From NCBI GenBank assembly GCA_015057525.1, contig SVEE01000008.1:1-64000 (forward strand): a stretch of DNA of 64,000 bases, given 5' to 3'. The stretch is from Lachnospiraceae bacterium (lineage in GTDB: Bacteria > Bacillota > Clostridia > Lachnospirales > Lachnospiraceae). Below the pieces are notes generated by a model. The model was given only the letters and a program-made list of their open reading frames with translations. It did no database searches and had not been told where the DNA came from. Positions within the stretch are counted from its first letter, which is position 1; each line of letters opens with the position of its first letter. A program made the position numbers and the translations under genes. Shown in pieces: positions 51,477-61,340 of this stretch.

Positions 51477-51603
51477 CTCCCATAAAGTGGTATATTTATA
51501 TTATACATGAAAATGTATTCTGTATACAATGTACATTTTCTTGTTTTTTTGCAAATTTATATAATAATTTCAAAAAAAGATGTTCAAAATCAAAAAAACA
51601 TGT

Positions 51604-51630
51604 TAACTTATTAGTAATACTTACCGATAT
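51604..51630 (+). promoter_or_regulatory. Sigma-28/SigD-like promoter
   Basis: TAAC (51604-51607) N15 ACCGATAT (51623-51630); compare TAAA-N15-GCCGATAT. Confidence 0.6.
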
Positions 51631-51731
51631 ATTCTATGAAAGTACAACTATCAATATAAGCTCCTTTGTATGAATGATGGTATCAATCACGTAAGGGAGC
51701 TTAGTTTTTCAAACCAAGGAGGGTATTCAGG

Positions 51732-52331
51732 ATGGAATTAAACGGAATTAATTCAAGTACATATGCTGCAGGCGCATATTCTGTAACTCCAGCACAGACT
51801 ACACCAGTTGAGGGCGTAGAAGCTGTTGCTCCAGAAGAGACTGCTGCTGTATATGAGAAATCTGAGGCTACTACTTCAGCTACTTATAACACAAATCCTA
51901 AGGTTGATCAGAATCTTATCGACAAGCTTAAGGCAGATGCTGAAGCACGTTATTCTCAGTTAGCTTCATTAGTTGAGAAGCTTATGACTAAGCAGGGCGA
52001 GACTTATAAGTTTGCTACTTTAAGCGACCTTATGAAGGGTGTACAGTCAGGCGAAGTTGAAGTAGATCCTAGCGTAGTTGAGCAGGCTAAGAAGGACGTT
52101 GCAGAAGATGGATACTGGGGCGTTGAACAGACAGCTGAAAGAATCGTTTCATTTGCTAAGGCTTTAACAGGTGGCGATGCTTCAAAGGCTGAAGATATGA
52201 GAGCCGCTATTGAAAAAGGTTTCGGAGAAGCTGCAAAGCTTTGGGGAGATGATTTACCAGAAATCTCTCAGAACACATACGACAGAGTTAACGAAATGTT
52301 AGACGAGTGGATAGCAGGAACTGCTCAGTAG
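51732..52331 (+). CDS. Conserved hypothetical protein, ~200 aa, alpha-helical
   Basis: RBS AGGAGGG; MELNGINSSTYAAG...EDGYWGVEQTAERIVSFAKALTGGDASKAEDMRAAIEKGFGEAAKLWG. Confidence 0.75.
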   Translation: MELNGINSSTYAAGAYSVTPAQTTPVEGVEAVAPEETAAVYEKSEATTSATYNTNPKVDQNLIDKLKADAEARYSQLASLVEKLMTKQGETYKFATLSDLMKGVQSGEVEVDPSVVEQAKKDVAEDGYWGVEQTAERIVSFAKALTGGDASKAEDMRAAIEKGFGEAAKLWGDDLPEISQNTYDRVNEMLDEWIAGTAQ

Positions 52332-52358
52332 TATTTGAATTATAAAAGCAAATTAAGG

Positions 52359-52407
52359 AACCACCCCGGTCGGTCACCTCACTATCAGTGACCCGGGGTG
52401 GTTTTTC
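52359..52407 (+). terminator. Strong GC-rich terminator
   Basis: aaccaccccggtcggtcacctcactatcagtgacccggggtggttttt. Confidence 0.9.
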
Positions 52408-52417
52408 TGTGTTTTTT

Positions 52418-53968
52418 TTATGATTTAACTATTATGAGTCTATCGCCTTCCTTAATGTTATCCGATTCTAAATTATTTACCGAGCGAATTGACTCCGTTG
52501 TTGCATAATATTTTCTGGCTATAGACCAAATAGTGTCTCCATTTTTTACTACATAACCTACTATTCCCGGCATATCCGATTTCTTATCATAGTCTATTGG
52601 CGAAACCGTCATATCTGTTATCACGTCAATTGAAGATTTTGAAAATACTGTAATCCCCAAATTAACCTGAGCCTTTATTTCTATCTCGCCACTATTTACC
52701 AAAGATGCTCCAAGCTGGTCAACACACGGTGATATTCTAATAGAATCCGTTGGAGCTACAGAAATTGAATCCGTAGTGTATTCAAAAGGCAACTCGGTTT
52801 CCATACAGTTCATAGGATCATCCCCATCCGAAACATAAAGAATATTAGCTTTAACAACACCTTCTACCCTTATTTCTCCATCAGCAACACTGACATCATC
52901 TAAATCTACCGAACCAAACACATGACATATCTGCATCATTTTGTTACTGGTATCATCTACTCTCTTCCTCTGAGTGATTTTTGCCTTTGCTGAATTTTTC
53001 ATCAACAAATTTTCATAATGCATCTTCTCTGTCACAGGATGAGTCTCCAACTGTGGCGAATACAAATCTGTGAGAATTTTAATATTCTTATCCTCGTACA
53101 TCTTTATATTCATATCTACACTATAGTCTACTAAAATCACTCTTTCCTCGCCGTCAGCATCTCTATCAATAGTCACATCACCTTTGCCGAGAACACATTC
53201 TGCATCAAGAATCATCTCCTCTCGGGCATCCTGACATTCTATCTCCTTAGATATAGCTCTGGCAGAAAAAAGATATTGGATAGGAAGATGCTCCTCCTCA
53301 CCCCTATATATAACGAAAATCTCCACCTCACCACGAATACTAATTTTATCCGTAAGAGGTCTTGTTTCCATATTTCGAAGTTCAACAGATGACCACAGAA
53401 TTTCCTTTATATTAGGTTTGTTCTGAGGAATATCTATACTTTCCCTAATTTTAAAAACATCCCTCTTGGAAATAACCGTTTCTGTTACAGCCACATCTTT
53501 AGAAAGACACTCCAAGCCCTGACCATTTTCCAGGTCAACTGCACAATTAACATTTCCCGTTTCATAAACATTTACAGAGTTGCCGAGAAGTCCACGAACC
53601 TCCAGCTTTCTTGAATTAATCATGCTGACTGTCAAATCCTCCAGTCTACACATGCAATCTGCAGGATTATTTTTAGTCATCTCATCAACATTTACCCTGT
53701 CCTCAAAAGGAATCTCAGCACCGTATATCTCCATGTCCGAATCCTCTGCCGAGCATTTATAAAGAACCTGAAAATATACTGTTCCGATTATCTTTACCCT
53801 GCCATCCTCGGAAAGAACATTTTCTACAATCACATGTCCGTCCTTAGCGATAATCTTCTCTATGTCACCTTTAGCTTCCGGAATATTAAAATCTTCATCA
53901 ATGGTTAACTGCGAATATTTAGACGCCTTAAGAATGCTTGTATGTACATCTTCCCTACTAAAATTCAT
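52418..53968 (-). CDS. sipL: SPOCS (DUF3794)-LysM protein, SipL-like
   Basis: Repeated SPOCS-like regions, C-terminal LysM GYVVKNGDTIWSIARKYYATTESIRSVNNLESDNIKEGDRLIIV. Confidence 0.82.
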   Translation of the reverse strand: MNFSREDVHTSILKASKYSQLTIDEDFNIPEAKGDIEKIIAKDGHVIVENVLSEDGRVKIIGTVYFQVLYKCSAEDSDMEIYGAEIPFEDRVNVDEMTKNNPADCMCRLEDLTVSMINSRKLEVRGLLGNSVNVYETGNVNCAVDLENGQGLECLSKDVAVTETVISKRDVFKIRESIDIPQNKPNIKEILWSSVELRNMETRPLTDKISIRGEVEIFVIYRGEEEHLPIQYLFSARAISKEIECQDAREEMILDAECVLGKGDVTIDRDADGEERVILVDYSVDMNIKMYEDKNIKILTDLYSPQLETHPVTEKMHYENLLMKNSAKAKITQRKRVDDTSNKMMQICHVFGSVDLDDVSVADGEIRVEGVVKANILYVSDGDDPMNCMETELPFEYTTDSISVAPTDSIRISPCVDQLGASLVNSGEIEIKAQVNLGITVFSKSSIDVITDMTVSPIDYDKKSDMPGIVGYVVKNGDTIWSIARKYYATTESIRSVNNLESDNIKEGDRLIIVKS

Positions 53969-54102
53969 ATAACCTCCACCTATCCTATATTTCTTTACAG
54001 AAACTGGGATTCCTATAAATCAATATTGTCTTATGATTTATATCTATTCATTGATGAATTTTTTTATACCTGATTTTGAAGGTAAATTTGTACAACATAT
54101 TA

Positions 54103-54540
54103 CTAATCTGCATCAAATACAACTGGAAGGTCTATTTTCTCACATTTTATTACAATGTATGGATACATTGAGGCTCCACCTTCTGCCAAGGAATCTGTAG
54201 GGGTATTCTCCTTCATATATAGCTCTGTATCCACATATATAGCATTGTCAGTCACATATAGGTCCTCTACAATAACAGAAAAATCCTGTCTATTTCTTTC
54301 CCCATATCCTACTGCGATATACAGGTAGTTATCGTTAATGTATGACAGTTTAAAAATTTTCTCCTTCTTTTCATTAACAATCTCTAAAAGCTCATTGGGC
54401 ATTCTACTTTCATCACACACTGTAAAGTCTATGGATTTTTTCTTAGACTCCTGATTGTCCCCATTGCACCCAACAATAAAAAACATGGTTCCTAAAGTAA
54501 GTACTAACATCAAAAGCTTTTTCATGCAGCACACTCCCAT
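54103..54540 (-). CDS. Putative lipoprotein
   Basis: MKKLLMLVLTLGTMFFIVGCNGDN lipobox. Confidence 0.7.
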   Translation of the reverse strand: MGVCCMKKLLMLVLTLGTMFFIVGCNGDNQESKKKSIDFTVCDESRMPNELLEIVNEKKEKIFKLSYINDNYLYIAVGYGERNRQDFSVIVEDLYVTDNAIYVDTELYMKENTPTDSLAEGGASMYPYIVIKCEKIDLPVVFDAD

Positions 54541-54608
54541 TTATTTTTTACATTATATTAGGATGCTCGGGGGATTATGTCATATGAAAATTAAAAACCC
54601 CGAAGTAT

Positions 54609-55160
54609 TTACTCCGGGGTTGGCATGAAGCAACTTATGAAACCTGTTATTAATCCTGCTGCCAGCACATATATACCTGCCTGGAAGCTTTGGAATACTT
54701 CTTTTGTATTTACTACTGTAGATGTTTCAACATGGGTCGTTTCTAACATATATTTTACAAACTCAATTATATTTCCCATATCTACCAACATAATTATAAC
54801 CATTGCCATAACAATAAATGATGGTATAAGCTTAAGCAAAGGTATCTTGATATATGATAAGACAATCATCAGTACAGCTCCAATAATTATACCAACTGGG
54901 ATTCCTGCCCAGATTTCGGATATAAAATCATTTATTCTTTCACACAATTTAATCAAGGTGTATTTTTGTTCAATCTTTTCATCAAAATGTGATAAATCAA
55001 TTGCAGGTAAGTACAATGATACAAAAATCAATATAGCTGATATTGTTCCAAGTATTGCACTGGCATTAAAACACCTGCTTATAATAGGATTTTTAACCTT
55101 TGCAACGGGTTCATTGTATTGATTCATATTGTACTGATTCATTCCATTAAAATTATCCAT
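54609..55160 (-). CDS. Hypothetical membrane protein
   Basis: Four predicted TM segments. Confidence 0.6.
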   Translation of the reverse strand: MDNFNGMNQYNMNQYNEPVAKVKNPIISRCFNASAILGTISAILIFVSLYLPAIDLSHFDEKIEQKYTLIKLCERINDFISEIWAGIPVGIIIGAVLMIVLSYIKIPLLKLIPSFIVMAMVIIMLVDMGNIIEFVKYMLETTHVETSTVVNTKEVFQSFQAGIYVLAAGLITGFISCFMPTPE

Positions 55161-55162
55161 AA

Positions 55163-55789
55163 TTATTCATTCCTGTTCATAAAATCAAATATTACCGCCA
55201 TTGAATATAATGCTATACCCATTATACAAAATATTTGTCCTAATCCTGTATCAATATACTTCAAGGCACAACTAGCAACATATGCCTTATTTTTTACAAC
55301 AAGAACATACATTATAATGGTTACAACTGCTGGAACCAAACGTAGAAGATAATTATCCGCGTATGGTCTAAGTGGTCTGATGTATTCTCTAGCTGTGAAA
55401 ACAATCATGCACACTGCCATAAGAATAATAATTATTCCAAACACAAAAAGACTCTTCTGAGCTAAGGCAATATCTCCGTTTTTTCCTGCTATGTCAAGCA
55501 GGTCTGCTTTTGATTCTACCTTGCCTACTGTCTGCTTAAGCCAAGTAGTGAATGGCGAAAGATACACCAAAATTGCCCCTATAAAAGCAAATATTTGCGA
55601 TAAATCTTTGGTGAGCGTCTTAACAAAACCTTCATAATCAAACAAAGGTCCCTCTGCTTTAAGTCTCGGCTCGCCTTTAAGTGCCTTTTTGTCTATATTA
55701 AGTACTATAGGCTGTTCTTCCTCTATAATTTCTTCACTTTTAATTTCCTCAGATGTATTAACATCCTTCTTGTCCTGATTATCTCCCAT
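55163..55789 (-). CDS. Hypothetical membrane protein
   Basis: Four predicted TM segments; similar layout to both neighbours. Confidence 0.6.
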   Translation of the reverse strand: MGDNQDKKDVNTSEEIKSEEIIEEEQPIVLNIDKKALKGEPRLKAEGPLFDYEGFVKTLTKDLSQIFAFIGAILVYLSPFTTWLKQTVGKVESKADLLDIAGKNGDIALAQKSLFVFGIIIILMAVCMIVFTAREYIRPLRPYADNYLLRLVPAVVTIIMYVLVVKNKAYVASCALKYIDTGLGQIFCIMGIALYSMAVIFDFMNRNE

Positions 55790-55791
55790 GG

Positions 55792-56355
55792 CTACCCCCT
55801 TCTGCCAGATAAAATATTACCTATAAGCGACATAACAACACCTATAGAAGCAACGTAAGGACCCACACTGTAAGTAGCTGAGCCTTTAAGAACCTGACTG
55901 TATTCCTCCATTATTTCTCTTGCTGCTTCTATTGATTCTTTTAACTCCCCATTCATCATGGCAAGAACTATGCATACAGTCACAACACCCAGTAAAATAT
56001 AAGGCAAACAAGATATATTAAACTTATGCTTTATATTAGATACAACAATGGAAAATGGTGCAACATGCCATAATATAAGAATAATACCCGACAACAACAT
56101 AATTACTCCCAATATAGACATAATGGTTACACCTTTTTTATCACCAACAAAGTCTATAAGAGCAAACTTGGGCATGAAAATCAAGCTACCAAAATCACTA
56201 TCTTTGGTTCCATTCTCATTTATATAATAAAAAGCCCATGGAACAAATGGAGCAACAGCTATTAAAATCGCTCCCAGTGCAGTAATTAAATGACAAAAAT
56301 CCTTTTTTAAATAATTGACATACCCTTTTACATCTAAAGCAGAACCTTTTCCCAT
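55792..56355 (-). CDS. Hypothetical membrane protein
   Basis: Four predicted TM segments; shares the VKxxxKDxxxxxxxxGAILxxxxPFxxW pattern with 55163-55789. Confidence 0.6.
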   Translation of the reverse strand: MGKGSALDVKGYVNYLKKDFCHLITALGAILIAVAPFVPWAFYYINENGTKDSDFGSLIFMPKFALIDFVGDKKGVTIMSILGVIMLLSGIILILWHVAPFSIVVSNIKHKFNISCLPYILLGVVTVCIVLAMMNGELKESIEAAREIMEEYSQVLKGSATYSVGPYVASIGVVMSLIGNILSGRRG

Positions 56356-56434
56356 GCAACTCCCCCTAATTAATATAGTAAAATCTGTAAAAATAATAGC
56401 ACAATCCCATTATGTCATCAAGAATTTTATATAT

Positions 56435-57409
56435 CTATCGCTCTAATGCCACCATAAGCATAAGATAACTCTTTCTAATTGTAAAATTCCATATGAGACT
56501 TCTACAATTAGAAATTATATTATAATCTTCAGTTTCCTTTGCTGACTTTATTTTTCTTTCCAGTTCTCTAGAACCCATAATATGGGTTAAGTTTTCATCT
56601 ATCCAATAAGGAATTTCTCCAAGATAAATTTTTTCTTCAGCCTCTTCATTAACATGCTCCTTATTGTAAGAAAGCTCTTCCATCGAATATTCATTTGTGC
56701 TCTTATCTAAATAATCAGCTTCATAACCATATATAACTAAATTCTTTGTCATAGTAGAAACAGAATTCCATAATGCATCCACAGCTTTTTTATTCATATC
56801 CCCAACAAGCCCTGCCATATAATCCAAATCAATATTTTGGTACTTCTGGGCCAAAGCCATAAACCTTGCATTAAGCTGACTGGCAAGACCAATTACAACA
56901 CTATAGTCGAAAAGCTTTTCAATACCCAAATTATATACTGGCATTTTGTTAGAGATTTCCTCAACATAATCTTTTATCTCCTCTGGCTCACCGTCTGCAA
57001 GCAAAGCCTCAAACATCCTATACTCATCATCTGAAACATCCCAGAACTTCATATCCATAGCCGCAGTATCTTGAGGAAGATTAAATCTTTTAATTACTTC
57101 TGTAACAACATCAAGCTGATGGTCAATTAAAACAAGCTTGAAATATTTCGACAGTTTCTTAACATCAATATCATTACATCCGCCGGCACCCCAAATAGCT
57201 AAAACTGGTTTCTTGTCCATTTTGGCAACAACATCTTTAATACCATAATCCCTTGAAAGTCTTATATTCTTGTTAACTAAAAGTTCTCTCTTAATATGGT
57301 AGCCTTCTATATAAGAAAGAATAGTATCTGTGAGTTCTTCCCTATACTCCTGCCATGCCTCATACATATCATCAGACTTTTCAGTTTTAATCATTGAATC
57401 GTAAAACAT
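56435..57409 (-). CDS. Hypothetical protein with Rossmann/SAM-fold-like segment
   Basis: KPVLAIWGAGGCNDIDVKKLSKYFKLVLIDHQLDVVTEVIKRF. Confidence 0.55.
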   Translation of the reverse strand: MFYDSMIKTEKSDDMYEAWQEYREELTDTILSYIEGYHIKRELLVNKNIRLSRDYGIKDVVAKMDKKPVLAIWGAGGCNDIDVKKLSKYFKLVLIDHQLDVVTEVIKRFNLPQDTAAMDMKFWDVSDDEYRMFEALLADGEPEEIKDYVEEISNKMPVYNLGIEKLFDYSVVIGLASQLNARFMALAQKYQNIDLDYMAGLVGDMNKKAVDALWNSVSTMTKNLVIYGYEADYLDKSTNEYSMEELSYNKEHVNEEAEEKIYLGEIPYWIDENLTHIMGSRELERKIKSAKETEDYNIISNCRSLIWNFTIRKSYLMLMVALER

Positions 57410-57506
57410 ATCTATATCCTTTTACCGAACAAAACTCTTATGCCAATATACAAAAAAAACACCGACCCCGCAGCTCAAAGTCTGCAAAACCGATGCCTTT
57501 ACGAAG

Positions 57507-57579
57507 TGGGCCGCCGGGGGCTCGAACCCCGCACACCCTGATTAAGAGTCAGGTGCTCTACCAAATGAGCTAGCGGCCC
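57507..57579 (-). tRNA. tRNA-Lys(CTT), CCA not encoded
   Basis: GGGCCGCTAGCTCATTTGGTAGAGCACCTGACTCTTAATCAGGGTGTGCGGGGTTCGAGCCCCCGGCGGCCCA; cloverleaf closes, anticodon CTT. Confidence 0.95.
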
Positions 57580-57818
57580 GTATCAATTTGTGAACGTTCT
57601 GTGTTTTTCAGAACAAAAACGATTATATTACAAAAAAATACTAATTGCAACCCTTTTTTTCATTTTTTTTGAAACTTTTTATTTTTAAGCCTAGAACCGC
57701 CACAATGACACTCACATATGATGTTTAGATTATTATATAAAGTACTTACACATTTATTTATTCCACGATTACTATAAATATATGCATTAATCTTATTTTT
57801 TATTTTTCTACAAGACAT

Positions 57819-57881
57819 AAACACACCACTAATTTATAAATATTCTTTTCTATATTATATTCATAAATTAGTGGTGTGTTT
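57819..57881. repeat. 19-bp perfect inverted repeat with 25-nt loop
   Basis: aaacacaccactaatttat ... ataaattagtggtgtgttt. Confidence 0.85.
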
Positions 57882-57940
57882 CTTATATAAAGTATTTCAA
57901 AACATGATATCATAAGTACAGCTTATACATTATATAATAA

Positions 57941-57970
57941 ACAAACATTTGAACTGCGTTTCTAGCGACT
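57941..57970 (-). repeat. Solo end fragment of the palindromic element family (copy D)
   Basis: Minus strand AGTCGCTAGAAACGCAGTTCAAATGTTTG matches the 3' end of cores A-C. Confidence 0.65.
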
Positions 57971-58604
57971 ATGGGTGGAATACTACTCTGCAAATAGGAT
58001 TTCCCATATCAGAAAATCTTTGTTCGTATTCAGTCATCACATTTCCCTCTGCATACTCCGAGTTGTGCAAATCAAATGTAACATTCTCCTTAACCCATCC
58101 CGCCTCATCAATCTGTTCTAAAGAAAAATCAAAAAGTGGTCTGTTGTCAGTTTTAAATGTTATGCCTGCACCCTTAGCTAAAATATTAATATATTTAGAA
58201 AGAAACTGCACAGATGTAAGTCTGCGCTTAGCATGTCTATCCTTTGGCCATGGGTCTGAAAAATTGAGATAAATATAATCTACCTCTTCTTTATCAAATA
58301 CATTTTCAATGTACTCCGCTTCCATTCTTATGAAAAATAAATTAGGTAGCTTCTCCTCATTCTGCTTCTCTATAGCTCTTACCAAAACACTGGAGAATTT
58401 CTCTATTCCAACAAAATTAATCTCAGGATGAAGGCGAGCCATATCCATTATAAATCTACCCTTGCCCATACCTATTTCTATATGTATAGGATTGTTATTA
58501 CCAAATTTTTCATGCCATTTGCCCTTCATGGATTCTTCATCCTGAATAACAAATTCATTAGCAGCTATTGTTTCTCTTGAACCCTTAACATTTCTTAATC
58601 TCAT
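57969..58604 (-). CDS. trmB: tRNA (guanine-N7-)-methyltransferase
   Basis: IHIEIGMGKGRFIMDMA, YLNFSDPWPKDRHAKRRLT. Confidence 0.95.
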   Translation of the reverse strand: MRLRNVKGSRETIAANEFVIQDEESMKGKWHEKFGNNNPIHIEIGMGKGRFIMDMARLHPEINFVGIEKFSSVLVRAIEKQNEEKLPNLFFIRMEAEYIENVFDKEEVDYIYLNFSDPWPKDRHAKRRLTSVQFLSKYINILAKGAGITFKTDNRPLFDFSLEQIDEAGWVKENVTFDLHNSEYAEGNVMTEYEQRFSDMGNPICRVVFHP

Positions 58605-58773
58605 AATGCCCTCCGCACAAATTTGCTTGTCCCATGTATGATAACATCTTACTTATTTATTTACCATACCAAATTATTCTTTTTTTGAATTATTTCTTGT
58701 GTTTTTTCTTATTATATAGGATAATTAATGCAGTATGGTCATTAGACGGATTTATTATAAACATTTAAGAGGA

Positions 58774-60183
58774 ATGATTAATTTGAAACGAATTTTGTCG
58801 ATTTTATTAACATTAATTTTTATTATATTATTGCCTGTTAACCAGGCTTTTGCCACAGACACAAGAATATCCCTTCCTTCAGAGTCACAGGTAGATGACT
58901 CTGAAGCACCCAATATTGTTTCCACTGCAGCAGTGGTAATGGATGCAACTACAGGACAAATTTTGTATGCTAAAAAACCTTACGAAAGAATGTACCCTGC
59001 AAGCATAACCAAAATTATGACTGCCTTAATTGCATTAGAACAAGGAGACCTAAGCTCAGTTATTACCATGTCCGAAACAGCAATTTATGGTATTGAGCCA
59101 GACAGTAATCATATTGCATTAAGCATTGGTGAACAGATTACTCTTGAACAGGCACTTTATGCAGTTATGCTTGTATCTGCTAACGAAGCTGCACTTGGGG
59201 TTGCAGAACACATCGGTGGTTCCGTTGAAGGTTTCGCTGAGCTCATGAATCAGAAGGCAGACGAACTTGGTTGCATTAACACCAACTTTATTAACCCTAA
59301 CGGACTTCATGATGCAAATCACTATACTTGTGCTTACGACATGGCATTGATTACCAAGGCAGCCATGGCTAACGAACAGTTTGTAGAAATAGTTTCTTCA
59401 ACTTACTACGAGATTCCTCCAACTAACATGTTCGAGGAACCAAGAGAATTATATCAGAGCAATAGATTAATTAGGGAAGGAACTGAGTATTATTACGAAT
59501 ATTGTGGTGGTGGAAAAACCGGTTATACTCTTGCAGCTCAAGGTACTCTAGCATGTTGGGCGGAAAAGGATGATAAGAAGCTAATTGCAACAACATTTGA
59601 AGCCGGCTCTAATGCAGATAACTACAATGATTCCATTAAGTTATTTGACTACTTTTTCGATAACTACTCTATTCTGCACCCTCTAGAGGACTATGAATTT
59701 GATGCAGAGCAGCTTACTAGTGCGGAGAATCATTTAAACAGTTTTTATGGATGCAAGAATCTAGGTACCATGAAACTGGAAACAAATTTAGATGCTCATA
59801 TATTAGCAAAAAATGACATTGACCCATCTACTCTTGTTACGAAAGTTGAATTCACTACTGACCAATTAGAGGAATCTATAATTGGCGAGCTGACAATAGC
59901 TAACGGAGATAATGTTTTAGTAATCCAGCCTATATACTATTCAGGCTACATTAACTCTGAAGATGAAGACGCTGTTCGTGCCGCAATCGCCCAAGGACTT
60001 ATAGAAGATCCAAACAAAAAATCTAACAAACCAAGTGTAAAATTAATTATAATATTAATACTTACAATTCTTCTTGTAGGCGCAGCCCTTGCTGTATTAT
60101 TCCGAATCATATACATTGAAAAACAGCGTTTGGCTTACAAAGCAAGAAGAGATCAAGCACGTAAAAACCAAAGACCTTTTTAG
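58774..60183 (+). CDS. D-alanyl-D-alanine carboxypeptidase (DacF-like)
   Basis: PASITKIMTALIAL (SxxK), SANEAALGVA, GGKTGYT (KTG); signal peptide and C-terminal TM. Start ambiguous (ATG 58774 or TTG 58783). Confidence 0.9.
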   Translation: MINLKRILSILLTLIFIILLPVNQAFATDTRISLPSESQVDDSEAPNIVSTAAVVMDATTGQILYAKKPYERMYPASITKIMTALIALEQGDLSSVITMSETAIYGIEPDSNHIALSIGEQITLEQALYAVMLVSANEAALGVAEHIGGSVEGFAELMNQKADELGCINTNFINPNGLHDANHYTCAYDMALITKAAMANEQFVEIVSSTYYEIPPTNMFEEPRELYQSNRLIREGTEYYYEYCGGGKTGYTLAAQGTLACWAEKDDKKLIATTFEAGSNADNYNDSIKLFDYFFDNYSILHPLEDYEFDAEQLTSAENHLNSFYGCKNLGTMKLETNLDAHILAKNDIDPSTLVTKVEFTTDQLEESIIGELTIANGDNVLVIQPIYYSGYINSEDEDAVRAAIAQGLIEDPNKKSNKPSVKLIIILILTILLVGAALAVLFRIIYIEKQRLAYKARRDQARKNQRPF

Positions 60184-60192
60184 GAGGTATAT

Positions 60193-61323
60193 ATGGATAG
60201 CCAGTCAAAGAAACATATGGAAACAATCGCATCTGCCAACAAAGAGATGTTAGATTATTTCAACAAAACATTTTTAAGCAATTTAGAAACTATTCAGGAT
60301 TTAAAAACACAGGCCTTCGAAATCGACATCAAAATCGATGAGCTTAAGAAGACTAGGGATTTGTATGCCTTCAAATCCACTTCAAGAAAAAGTGTTTTTA
60401 CCCCTACTATTTCTGATGACTTCGATAACGAAAGAAGTAAAATTATCGATGCACAGGTAGCGGATTTAGAGAATGCCAAAGAGGCAGTTTCATCAAAAAT
60501 ATTAAGCTTAGAGGCTTCTCTTACATCTCTCAAAAAAAGACTGGCAGTATTAAATCAAGCAGAGGAATCAATTAAAGCATTGTCTCTTGAAGAGGAAAAA
60601 AGAGAGGAAGAATTAATTGAACAGGAAGGTTTTGAGTTTGTGGAGGAACCACAAGAAGAAGACATCGGTTCTCACGGCTATAACATTCTTATGCAGGATG
60701 CCTTCGACAAAGCTCTTCTTTCAACCTTGATTGACAGAAATATAAAAAGCGGAATCACAAGTGTTAATCATAAGCTGGAGGTGCTTTCTTACTTATTAAA
60801 TACAGACATAAGTAGGGCAAAGCTTACTGTTCAAGAGGTTCAAAATAACCTTGAAAATATTTTGATTTCCGTTGATGATATCGACAATCGTTTAGACTAT
60901 AACTTGGAGTCTTCTAAGCCTATAGTAGCTCAAATAGATGATTTTATTGCCAATCAGCGAGATTTGCATCCTGAATATGTGATAGAATCCACTATTGCAA
61001 GCACAGATGATGAGCTTAATTTACATCCAGTATTTAGTATAAATTTAATAAAGCTTTTAGATATATTCTTTGGAAATATATATGCACATTCAAACGCAAA
61101 CAAGATTGAATTTAGACTTACTATCAATCCAAATATAATAGAGACCACCATACAAGACAACGGAATCGGCATTAGGGACAATTATCTCGCTCAGAGCCCT
61201 TGGTATAGTGGTTTACATAAATCCCAAGAGATTATATTCCTTCTCGGAGGAAAATTAGATATTAAGGGTGACGTAATTAACGGCACTGAAATTAAATTCA
61301 GCTTTCCAATAGAAGCCAAATAA
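60193..61323 (+). CDS. Soluble coiled-coil plus HATPase protein (DegS-like sensor kinase)
   Basis: Long coiled coil; NANKIEFRLTINPNIIETTIQDNGIGI...GGKLDIKGDVINGTEIKFSFPI. Confidence 0.7.
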   Translation: MDSQSKKHMETIASANKEMLDYFNKTFLSNLETIQDLKTQAFEIDIKIDELKKTRDLYAFKSTSRKSVFTPTISDDFDNERSKIIDAQVADLENAKEAVSSKILSLEASLTSLKKRLAVLNQAEESIKALSLEEEKREEELIEQEGFEFVEEPQEEDIGSHGYNILMQDAFDKALLSTLIDRNIKSGITSVNHKLEVLSYLLNTDISRAKLTVQEVQNNLENILISVDDIDNRLDYNLESSKPIVAQIDDFIANQRDLHPEYVIESTIASTDDELNLHPVFSINLIKLLDIFFGNIYAHSNANKIEFRLTINPNIIETTIQDNGIGIRDNYLAQSPWYSGLHKSQEIIFLLGGKLDIKGDVINGTEIKFSFPIEAK

Positions 61324-61340
61324 CAAACCGGAGGTTTACA

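Noticed and set aside
54596-54622. ccccgaagtatttactccgggg hairpin
   Set aside because: Ordinary terminator-like hairpin downstream of the lipoprotein/membrane genes; nothing unusual.
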